Assembly: GCA_015485015.1 (NCBI GenBank) | Contig: WFUK01000199.1 | Location: 1-5,170, forward strand | DNA: 5,170 nt | Origin: Paracoccaceae bacterium | GTDB taxonomy: Bacteria; Pseudomonadota; Alphaproteobacteria; Rhodobacterales; Rhodobacteraceae | Reading direction: 5' to 3' | Shown here: positions 1-5,170 of the stretch, piece by piece | Numbering within the stretch: the first letter of the stretch is position 1 | How the letters are laid out: each line of letters begins with the position of its first letter | Notes under the pieces: model-generated | The model's input: only the letters and a program-made list of their open reading frames with translations | What the model was told of the DNA's origin: nothing | The model's database searches: none | Translations under genes and position numbers: made by a program

Positions 1-234
1 ATCGTGATCTTCTCGGGCGACGGAGATTTCCGGCCGGTTGTGGAAAGTCTTCAGCGCCAAGGGGTGCGGGTTTCTGTGGTTTCCACCATCCGCTCCAGCC
101 CGCCAATGATCGCGGACGAACTGCGCCGCCAATGCGATAATTTTATCGAGCTTGATGAATTGCGCGATGTCATCGGCCGCCCGAGCCGCCCCGATGCCGG
201 CATGGGGGCTTTTGAGGAAACCGAAACCCCGTGA
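1..234 (+). CDS. NYN (LabA/DUF88-like) domain protein, C-terminal part
   Basis: This is the 3' end of a gene whose start lies before the window; 77 residues and a TGA stop are visible. The fragment opens with a hydrophobic strand running into the motif SGDGDF, then a helix, the strand GVRVSVVS, and a final part with [14 protein letters not shown]. This is the usual C-terminal layout of NYN domains of the LabA/DUF88 type, which belong to the PIN-like nuclease superfamily. The Asp residues of SGDGDF would sit in the acidic metal-binding site. Family members are thought to act on RNA, but no substrate can be deduced here. The last ~18 residues (RPSRPDAG...ETETP) look like a disordered tail. The stop overlaps the GTG start of ispH (GTGA), so the two are probably translationally coupled. 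The family call is fairly secure; the function is unknown. Confidence 0.75.
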   Translation: MVIFSGDGDFRPVVESLQRQGVRVSVVSTIRSSPPMIADELRRQCDNFIELDELRDVIGRPSRPDAGMGAFEETETP

Positions 235-1178
235 AACCGGAATTAACCATCTATCTGGCTGCCCCGCGCGGCTTTTGCGCGGGGGTTGACCGCGCCATCA
301 AGGTGGTTGAAATAGCGCTCGAAAAATGGGGCGCGCCGGTATATGTGCGCCACGAAATTGTGCATAATAAATACGTGGTGGATGGTTTGCGCGATCAAGG
401 CGCGATATTTGTGGAAAGTCTGGATGACTGCCCCGATGATCGTCCGGTTGTATTTTCGGCGCATGGGGTGGCCAAATCGGTGCCGGAGGCCGCCAAAAAG
501 CGCAATATGATATATGTAGATGCCACCTGCCCTCTGGTTTCCAAGGTGCATATGGAAGCCGAGCGCCACTTTCAAAATGGCCTGCAAATGATCATGATCG
601 GCCATGAAGGCCACCCCGAAACCATCGGCACCATGGGGCAATTGCCAGATGGGGCGGTGCTTTTGGTGGAAACCGCAGCCGATGTGGCCAAGGTGCAGCC
701 CGACAACCCCGAGCGGCTTGCCTTCATCACCCAAACCACCCTCAGCGTTGATGATGCCGCCGAAATCATCGCGGCCCTGCAAGCGCGGTTTCCCTCCATT
801 ATCGGCCCGCACAAAGAGGATATTTGCTACGCCACCACCAATCGCCAAGCCTCGGTTCGCGAAATTGCGCCCAAAATCGATGCGCTATTGGTGATCGGCG
901 CTCCAAATTCGTCCAATTCCAAGCGGCTGGTCGAAGTTGGCAAAACTTCCGGCTGCGCCTATGCCCAGCTGGTGGAGCGCGCAACAAATATCGACTGGCG
1001 CGCCATCAGCCACGCCCGCGCCATTGGCATCACGGCCGGTGCCTCCGCCCCCGAGGTTTTGATCAACGAGGTGCTGGAGGCATTTCGCGTGCGCTTCACG
1101 CTAAAGGTTGAAATCGTCGAAACTGCAGTTGAAAACATCTCGTTCAAATTGCCCAGAATACTCCGCGCGCCCGCGTGA
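231..1178 (+). CDS. ispH: 4-hydroxy-3-methylbut-2-enyl diphosphate reductase (IspH/LytB)
   Basis: IspH is the last enzyme of the MEP pathway. In the cytoplasm it reduces HMBPP to IPP and DMAPP with a [4Fe-4S] cluster. The 315-residue product has the normal family length. The three cluster cysteines are C16 (in [11 protein letters not shown]), C100 (in [11 protein letters not shown]) and C199 (in [11 protein letters not shown]). Substrate-binding residues are also present: H41 and H78 (SAHGV), H128 and E130 (GHEGHPET), T170 (TQTTLS) and the SSNSKRL motif near 227-233. The GTG start is chosen because family homology begins a few residues later ([12 protein letters not shown]) and because it forms a GTGA overlap with the upstream stop. 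A GAGGAAA at 214-220 may serve as a Shine-Dalgarno site, though its spacing is long. In many alphaproteobacteria thrB lies between ispH and rnhA; here it is absent. No odd residues were seen. Confidence 0.97.
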   Translation: MKPELTIYLAAPRGFCAGVDRAIKVVEIALEKWGAPVYVRHEIVHNKYVVDGLRDQGAIFVESLDDCPDDRPVVFSAHGVAKSVPEAAKKRNMIYVDATCPLVSKVHMEAERHFQNGLQMIMIGHEGHPETIGTMGQLPDGAVLLVETAADVAKVQPDNPERLAFITQTTLSVDDAAEIIAALQARFPSIIGPHKEDICYATTNRQASVREIAPKIDALLVIGAPNSSNSKRLVEVGKTSGCAYAQLVERATNIDWRAISHARAIGITAGASAPEVLINEVLEAFRVRFTLKVEIVETAVENISFKLPRILRAPA

Positions 1179-1216
1179 GGCGATTTTTCCATAACCTCGA
1201 TTCAAAGTGAAACCCG

Positions 1217-1669
1217 ATGCCTGATCTATATATCTATACCGATGGTGCCTGCTCCGGCAATCCCGGCCCCGGCGGCTGGGGCGCGCTGCTGATTGCCAAA
1301 AATGGCGACATCACGCTGAAATCACGGGAGATTTTTGGCGGCGAGGCCGAAACTACCAATAACCGGATGGAGCTAACCGCCGCGATTGAAGGCCTGAACG
1401 CACTGGAGCGTGAAAGCACCGTTACCGTGATTACCGATAGCGCCTATGTAAAAGACGGCATTTCAAAATGGATGCATGGCTGGAAGAAAAACGGCTGGAA
1501 AACCGCCGCCAAAAAGCCGGTTAAAAACGAAGAGCTATGGAAGGCGCTGGACAAGGCGCAAGCGCGGCATCAGGTGAAATGGGAATGGGTAAAAGGCCAT
1601 GCCGGACACCCCGAAAACGAGATTGCCGATGGCTTGGCCAATAAAGGCATGGCACCCTATAAGCGGTAA
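1217..1669 (+). CDS. rnhA: Ribonuclease HI
   Basis: This enzyme cuts the RNA strand of RNA-DNA hybrids such as R-loops and leftover primers. The 150-residue protein is a single RNase H fold, close to the usual 150-155. The catalytic carboxylates are in their expected motifs: D9 ([17 protein letters not shown]), E52 ([15 protein letters not shown]), D74 ([12 protein letters not shown]) and D138 (NEIADGLAN), with the helper histidine H128 in GHAGHPENE. The Trp/Lys-rich basic protrusion that grips the hybrid is present (about 84-108, [20 protein letters not shown]). The ATG start places the first beta strand right at the N-terminus, as in the family; the Shine-Dalgarno match (AAAGTGA, 1204-1210) is weak. 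It follows ispH by 38 bp and may share its transcript. Its TAA stop directly abuts the stop of the convergent gene. Confidence 0.97.
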   Translation: MPDLYIYTDGACSGNPGPGGWGALLIAKNGDITLKSREIFGGEAETTNNRMELTAAIEGLNALERESTVTVITDSAYVKDGISKWMHGWKKNGWKTAAKKPVKNEELWKALDKAQARHQVKWEWVKGHAGHPENEIADGLANKGMAPYKR

Positions 1670-1673
1670 TTAC
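1666..1673. other. Abutting convergent stop codons in a palindrome
   Basis: The TAA of rnhA (1667-1669, + strand) and the TAA of the opposing small gene (1670-1672, - strand) are adjacent with no bases between them, inside the perfect 8-bp palindrome GTAATTAC. No GC-rich hairpin with a T tract is visible here, so neither gene has an obvious intrinsic terminator at its end. Each transcript presumably runs antisense into the other gene. Confidence 0.85.
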
Positions 1674-1909
1674 TTCCGGTTTTCGATGAAGTATTTATAG
1701 CCTAAAATCAGCGCCGCCACCCCGAGAAGCGCGCCAATAAAACCAGCCGCCACCCCCAGCACCGCCAAAAACACGCGCAACACCAGCCCGCCGAGCAGCG
1801 CCCCGACAACCCCGAGCGCAATGGTCTGCGCGAGGCCAAGTTCGATCTTAAGCAGCCGCGTGCCGATAAAACCGGCCGCAGCGCCCATAATCAACCAGTA
1901 GAAAATCAT
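1670..1909 (-). CDS. GlsB/YeaQ/YmgE-type small membrane protein (transglycosylase-associated family)
   Basis: The product is a 79-residue, very hydrophobic, Gly/Ala-rich protein. Three membrane segments can be drawn at about 3-18, 27-48 and 50-73, with short charged stretches near 17-24 (RLLKIE) and at the C-terminus (YKYFIENRK). The glycine-spaced pattern MGAAAGFIG, LGVVGALLGG and GALLGV resembles the GlsB/YeaQ/YmgE family (Pfam Transgly_assoc), whose members are usually near 80 residues and are often stress-induced inner-membrane proteins of unknown biochemical role. The family name does not imply a demonstrated transglycosylase activity. The start is well supported by a strong Shine-Dalgarno sequence, GGAGGA at 1915-1920 on the - strand, 5 bases before the ATG. 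The gene lies 60 bp downstream of fmt and could be the last gene of that operon or have its own promoter. The family assignment rests on pattern only. Confidence 0.7.
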   Translation of the reverse strand: MIFYWLIMGAAAGFIGTRLLKIELGLAQTIALGVVGALLGGLVLRVFLAVLGVAAGFIGALLGVAALILGYKYFIENRK

Positions 1910-1928
1910 ATCCGTCCTCCAAACTGCT

Positions 1929-1944
1929 ACCCCCTATATGGGGT
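1929..1944. repeat. Short inverted repeat between fmt and the small membrane-protein gene
   Basis: ACCCC at 1929-1933 pairs with GGGGT at 1940-1944 around a 6-base CTATAT loop. On the - strand it lies after the fmt stop and just before the Shine-Dalgarno site of the small membrane-protein gene. No T run follows on that strand, so it is not a normal intrinsic terminator. It could be a small 5'-UTR hairpin or chance. Confidence 0.3.
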
Positions 1945-1969
1945 GCCGCGCTCGAAAATTCCAGCGCAG

Positions 1970-2875
1970 CTACAAGATCACCTCGCCGCGCAGCGCCGCC
2001 TGCCCCCGCAAAAACTCATCTGCCATCATCGCGCCCTTGCCCGCGCGCTGAAGCCGAACCAGCCGCACCGCCCCCTGCCCGCAAGCCACGCCTAGCGCCT
2101 CGTCAAGCACCTCTCCGGGCTGGCCTTGGCCACTGGATAGAGCGCTCGACAAAATCTTCACCCGCTCCCCCCGCATCTCGCACCATGCCCCCGGAAAGGG
2201 CGACAGGCCTCGGATTTGCCGGTCCACCTCTGCCGCTGTCCGCATCCAGTCAATTCGGGCCTCGGATTTGTCTATTTTCTTGGCATAGGTAACACCCAGC
2301 TCGGATTGTGGTTTAGCGCTAAACTCACCATCTGCCAGCACCGATACAATCAGCCGTGATCCCAGCTCCGCCAAACGGTCATGAAGCGATGCAGCCGTGT
2401 CTTCGGCTGAAATTGGCGTCGATTGGCAGCGAATCACCGGTCCGGTATCCAGCCCCGCTTCCATCTGCATAATGCAAACACCGCTTTCGGAATCCCCCGC
2501 CATAATCGCACGCTGAATGGGGGCCGCCCCGCGCCAGCGCGGCAGCAAGGAGGCATGAATATTCAAACAGCCTTTTGCGGGCATATCCAGTATTTCCTGT
2601 GGCAAAATCAAACCATAAGCCACAACAACCGCCACATCCGCATCATGATCCCGAAAAGCCGATCTATCGGATTCATCCTTGAAATTCAGCGGTGTAAATA
2701 TCGCTAACCCCAGCTTTTCCGCCATTGCCTGCACAGGGCTTGGCCGCAGCTTCTTCCCCCGCCCCGCCTTGCGCGGCGGCTGGGAATATACCGCCACGAT
2801 CTCATGCCCTGCGGCGTGGATCGCCTGCAAAACCGTCACGGAGAATTCAGGCGTTCCCATAAACACAATCCGCAT
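1970..2875 (-). CDS. fmt: Methionyl-tRNA formyltransferase
   Basis: Fmt transfers a formyl group from 10-formyl-tetrahydrofolate to the amino group of Met on initiator tRNA, preparing it for translation initiation. The 301-residue protein shows the N-terminal Rossmann-type domain with the start motif FMGTPEFS (5-12), the basic tRNA-contacting loop [13 protein letters not shown] (37-49), and the formyl-transfer triad N105, H107 ([17 protein letters not shown]) and D143 (GLDTGPV). After a linker, the OB-fold-like C-terminal tRNA-binding domain runs from about 205 to the end ([13 protein letters not shown] at 211-223). The ATG lies 3 bp after the stop of the upstream deformylase-like gene. A GGAG at 2883-2886, 7 bases before the ATG, is the likely ribosome binding site and lies inside the end of that gene. 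Co-transcription with both def genes is likely. Nothing unusual was seen. Confidence 0.97.
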   Translation of the reverse strand: MRIVFMGTPEFSVTVLQAIHAAGHEIVAVYSQPPRKAGRGKKLRPSPVQAMAEKLGLAIFTPLNFKDESDRSAFRDHDADVAVVVAYGLILPQEILDMPAKGCLNIHASLLPRWRGAAPIQRAIMAGDSESGVCIMQMEAGLDTGPVIRCQSTPISAEDTAASLHDRLAELGSRLIVSVLADGEFSAKPQSELGVTYAKKIDKSEARIDWMRTAAEVDRQIRGLSPFPGAWCEMRGERVKILSSALSSGQGQPGEVLDEALGVACGQGAVRLVRLQRAGKGAMMADEFLRGQAALRGEVIL

Positions 2876-2878
2876 CGG

Positions 2879-3379
2879 CTATCTCCGCTTTTGGTTTTTT
2901 GCATGTTTGGCCAGCAGCATTTTCCGCTTCACTTGGCTCAGGTGATCAATAAATAGTTTACCGTTTAAGTGATCTATTTGATGCTGCACGGATGTGGCCC
3001 ATAGCCCTACAAAATCTTGCTCGACCTCTGCGCCATCTTCATTCAAAAACCGAATAGTCACCCCGCGAGGCCGGTCCACCATCGCCCAAAGGTTAGGGAT
3101 ATTCGGGCTGCCCTCCTCACGCGGGTTTAGCGTGGCGGAGGCGTGTAGTATCTCTGGATTGGCCATTTTCAACGGCGATTTTCGCCCTTCCGAAGCATCG
3201 ACTACAATCAAGCGTCGCATTTCGCCGATCTGCGGCCCCGCCAGCCCAACCCCCGGCATGGCATACATCGCCGCCAGCATTTCGTCCCACACCGCGCGCA
3301 CGCCGTCATCCACCCCGTCTACCGGATCACAACGCGTGCGCAACCTCGGGTCGGGGTAGAGCAAAAACGGCCGTTTCAT
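2879..3379 (-). CDS. Degenerate peptide deformylase-like protein
   Basis: This 166-residue protein is clearly a peptide deformylase homologue along its whole length, from the start (LLYPDPRLRTRCDPV) to the Lys/Arg-rich C-terminal helix, but its active-site motifs are altered. Motif 1 reads GVGLAGPQ (43-50) instead of GxGLAAPQ. Motif 2 reads EEGSPNIP, so the metal-binding Cys is Ser at 91 and the following Leu is Pro. Motif 3 reads QHQIDHLNG, so the catalytic Glu of HExxH is Gln at 134; the metal ligands H133 and H137 and Q50 remain. From what is known of the family, loss of both Cys and Glu should abolish normal deformylation. The reading frame is intact, so it appears to be maintained. Its ATG overlaps the stop of the canonical def (ATGA), and fmt follows after 3 bp. 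It probably arose by duplication of def. A role as a partner or regulator at the ribosome is speculation. Confidence 0.88.
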   Translation of the reverse strand: MKRPFLLYPDPRLRTRCDPVDGVDDGVRAVWDEMLAAMYAMPGVGLAGPQIGEMRRLIVVDASEGRKSPLKMANPEILHASATLNPREEGSPNIPNLWAMVDRPRGVTIRFLNEDGAEVEQDFVGLWATSVQHQIDHLNGKLFIDHLSQVKRKMLLAKHAKNQKRR

Positions 3380-3897
3380 TCGTTCCGCGCCCGCTCTTTT
3401 TTCAGCTTTTTCATCTTGGCTGTAATCATCCGGCGCTTGATCCCCGAGAGGTAATCAAGGAAAAGCGTGCCATCCAAGTGGTCAAGCTCGTGCTGGGCGC
3501 AGGTTGCGGCCATGCCGATGAATTCTTCTTCGTGATCCTTGCCATCAATATCTTTGAACACCATACGAACCGAGGCCGGACGGGTCACATCCTCATAGAT
3601 ACCCGGGATCGAAAGACAGCCCTCCTCATAGGTATTTTCATCCTCCGATTTCCACGTAATGCGCGGATTAATCAGCACGCGCGGCTCTGGCGCAGATTCC
3701 TTGGCGCACACATCCATCACAAATAACCGTTCTAAAACACCGACTTGCGGCGCAGCAAGGCCAATGCCCGGCGCATCATACATGGTTTCCAGCATGTCAG
3801 ACGCCAAGCGGCGCAGCTCGGGCGATACCCCGCTCACCGGTTCGCAAATCTTTTTCAAGCGCGGATCAGGATGGATTATAATTCTCTTAAGGCTCAT
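3376..3897 (-). CDS. def: Peptide deformylase
   Basis: This metalloenzyme removes the N-terminal formyl group from nascent proteins as they leave the ribosome, the reverse partner of Fmt encoded two genes downstream. The 173-residue protein has all three canonical motifs: GIGLAAPQ (44-51, with Q51), EEGCLSIP (metal ligand C94) and QHELDHLDG (ligands H136 and H140, catalytic E137). The C-terminal part after about 150 is a Lys/Arg-rich helix (IKRRMITAKMKKLKKERARN), similar in character to the C-terminal helix that tethers E. coli PDF to the ribosome. The start fits the family N-terminus (LKRIIIHPDPRLK). No Shine-Dalgarno match is seen upstream of the ATG. It is the first gene of the def, def-like, fmt operon, and its stop overlaps the next start (ATGA). 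Confidence 0.97.
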   Translation of the reverse strand: MSLKRIIIHPDPRLKKICEPVSGVSPELRRLASDMLETMYDAPGIGLAAPQVGVLERLFVMDVCAKESAPEPRVLINPRITWKSEDENTYEEGCLSIPGIYEDVTRPASVRMVFKDIDGKDHEEEFIGMAATCAQHELDHLDGTLFLDYLSGIKRRMITAKMKKLKKERARNE

Positions 3898-3999
3898 ACG
3901 GATGATTTAATAGAAGCACCGCCTGCGCGCAAGAGGATGATTCAGGGGGTTTTCCTTCCTGCCCGATGGGTCTAGCCTATATTCAAACAGGAGAGAAGA
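3898..3999. promoter_or_regulatory. Divergent intergenic region between the def-fmt operon and the C-S lyase gene
   Basis: This 102-bp gap separates two divergent genes and so must hold or lie close to both promoters. On the - strand, TTGCGC (3927-3932) and TTAAAT (3905-3910), separated by 16 bases, form a weak -35/-10 candidate that would start transcription almost at the def ATG. On the + strand, TATATT (3978-3983) is a -10-like box, with only a poor -35 candidate (TTCCTG, 3956-3961). It sits so close to the gene that the start site would fall inside the ribosome binding site, so it is doubtful. No operator-like palindrome was recognised. The promoter elements are guesses; only the divergent layout is firm. 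Confidence 0.35.
3989..3993 (+). promoter_or_regulatory. Shine-Dalgarno sequence of the PatB/MalY-family gene
   Basis: AGGAG lies 6 bases before the ATG at 4000, near-ideal spacing. It fixes the start of the frameshifted C-S lyase gene and suggests that the gene is, or was until recently, well translated. Confidence 0.85.
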
Positions 4000-5170
4000 A
4001 TGGCGAATTTTGACGAAGCGATTGACCGTCGGGGCACCCACTCGGCAAAATGGGATGTGATGGAGGCGGTTTATGGCGTGTCTCCCGAGGACGGGCTCTC
4101 AATGTGGGTCGCGGATATGGATTTTCGCCCCCCCCCAGGCGGTGACCGATACGCTGCAATCGATGGTAGATCACGGGGTGCATGGCTATTACGCGCCCGA
4201 TAACAGCTATAAGGCGGCGGTTTGCGGCTGGATGGAAAAGCGGCACGGCTGGAAGGTGGAGCCGGAGTGGATATCCACCACGCACGGGCTGGTCGCTGCC
4301 GTTGCGCTGGCGCTTCAGGCCTATACGGAAGCGGGGGACGGGGTGATCCTGTTCACACCGGTCTATCATGCTTTTGCCAAGATGATTAACAACAATGATC
4401 GCGTGGTGGTCGAGGCCGAAATGCCGGTTGTGAATGGGCGTTACGAGATGGACCTTGAGGCGCTTGCCGCTTCGCTCACCGGCTCGGAAAAAATGCTGAT
4501 CCTTTGCTCGCCGCATAATCCGGGTGGGCGGGTTTGGTCAAAGGCCGAGCTGCGCGGCGTGGCTGAATTTTGCCAACAGCATGATCTGATTCTGGTGTCT
4601 GACGAGATCCACCATGATCTGGTATTTGCGCCGTCCAAACACCTGATGATGACGCTGGCCGCCCCTGAAATATCCGATCGCCTGGTGACGCTGGTTGCGG
4701 CCTCGAAGACCTTTAATCTGGCGGGAGGCATGACCGGTGCCGTTGTGATTTCAGATCCGGCACTGCGTGCAAAATTTGCCAAGGCGCATCAGGCGGCGGG
4801 GGCTTCGCCAAACCGATTTGGCATGATGATGACCGAAGCGGCCTATAATGAAGGCGAGGCATGGCTGGAGGAATTGCTGGCTTACCTGACAGAAAATCGC
4901 CGGATTTTTGACGCCGGGGTAAATGCCATCCCCGGTGTGCAATCCATGACGCTGGAAAGCACCTATCTGGCATGGGTCGATTTTTCCGGCACCGGCATGG
5001 CGATGGACGAGATCATCAGGCGGGTGCAAAGCGACGCAAAAATCGCCGCCAATTATGGCGATAGTTTTGGCAAAGGCGGCGCGCAATACCTGCGATTCAA
5101 CCTTGGCTGCTCAAAATCCATGGTGATTGACGCGGTGAACAGGCTGCAACAGGCCTTCAAAGACTTACAA
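4000..5170 (+). pseudogene. PatB/MalY-family PLP-dependent C-S lyase (aminotransferase class I/II fold), frameshifted, 3' end cut by the window
   Basis: The family uses pyridoxal phosphate to split C-S bonds (cystathionine beta-lyase type: cystathionine to homocysteine, pyruvate and ammonia). Residues 1-45 match the family start (IDRRGTHSAKWD, MWVADMDFRPP). The frame then breaks in a C9 run at 4128-4136 and would stop at 4201-4203 after 67 residues. From 4136 the next frame continues the family sequence (QAVTDTLQSMVDHG...) without a stop to the window end. Removing one C gives 390 codons, about full family length, so the stop should lie just outside. In corrected numbering the PLP-site residues are Y122 (TPVYHAF), N173 (SPHNPGG), D201 (SDEIHHDL), the Schiff-base lysine K236 (AASKTFNLAGG) and the carboxylate-binding R365 (YLRFN). 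The usual CPRS near the end reads CSKS. A simple aminotransferase role is possible. The family is secure; whether the gene is truly broken is open. Confidence 0.88.
4128..4136 (+). repeat. C9 homopolymer tract at the frameshift point
   Basis: Nine consecutive C residues encode the conserved R-P-P of DFRPP. Eight C (CGC CCC CCC CAG) would keep frame from R through P, P and Q into the downstream family sequence; nine shift it by +1. It is the longest homopolymer noticed in the window. Such tracts are prone both to replication slippage and to sequencing miscounts. Confidence 0.93.

Noticed and set aside
243..848. Long open frame antisense to ispH (201 codons, - strand)
   Set aside because: It lies opposite a secure ispH and shows no recognisable domain; long antisense frames are expected in GC-rich coding DNA.
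1168..1188. Possible intrinsic terminator at the end of ispH: CGCC/GGCG arms followed by ATTTTT
   Set aside because: The stem is only 4 bp and contains the ispH stop in its loop. It is too weak to call, and rnhA follows closely on the same strand.
1910..1969. Promoter for the small membrane-protein gene overlapping CATATAG in the inverted repeat
   Set aside because: No acceptable -35 element lies at the right spacing, so a promoter cannot be supported.
4128..4203. Programmed ribosomal frameshift at the C9 tract producing a deliberate short and long product
   Set aside because: Fusion would need a +1 shift with no visible stop-codon pause or stimulatory element at the tract, and the family is not known to use frameshifting. 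A simple indel is more likely.
3983..5086. Several open frames antisense to the C-S lyase gene (177, 113, 86 and 111 codons)
   Set aside because: They overlap one another and the recognisable + strand family sequence, and show low-complexity His/Arg/Pro-rich products without known motifs.
1..5170. Mobile element, defence system or CRISPR
   Set aside because: No transposase, integrase, terminal repeats, direct repeat array or tRNA was found. All genes are housekeeping or common accessory types with similar base use.

Overview
The window looks like an ordinary stretch of chromosome from an alphaproteobacterium, most likely a Rhodobacterales (roseobacter-type) species. The reasons are the moderately GC-rich coding sequence, the protein sequence styles, the tandem deformylase pair upstream of fmt, and ispH followed closely by rnhA. 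The species assignment is inference, not something the sequence proves. Genes are tightly packed, with ATGA/GTGA stop-start overlaps. I see no RNA gene, CRISPR array, insertion sequence or phage module.

Left part, + strand (1-1669): the 3' end of a LabA/NYN-domain gene overlaps by 4 bp the GTG start of ispH (last step of the MEP isoprenoid pathway). After 38 bp comes rnhA (RNase HI). The rnhA stop codon directly abuts the stop codon of a convergent small membrane-protein gene of the GlsB/YeaQ/YmgE (transglycosylase-associated) type on the - strand.

Middle part, - strand (1670-3897), read right to left: def, a second deformylase-like gene, fmt, then the small membrane-protein gene. Fmt formylates initiator Met-tRNA, and the canonical deformylase removes the formyl group from nascent proteins. 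The second deformylase homologue has lost the metal-binding Cys (now Ser) and the catalytic Glu (now Gln), so it is probably a pseudoenzyme or has another activity.

Right part, + strand (3898-5170): a 102-bp divergent intergenic region, then a PLP-dependent PatB/MalY-family C-S lyase/aminotransferase gene with a strong Shine-Dalgarno sequence. A run of nine C residues at 4128-4136 puts this gene out of frame; eight would restore a continuous frame of 390 codons to the window edge. It is a pseudogene, a slippage-variable gene or a sequencing error.

The two observations most worth checking are the degenerate deformylase kept inside the def-fmt operon and the C9 frameshift. I found no convincing sign of a wholly new system.
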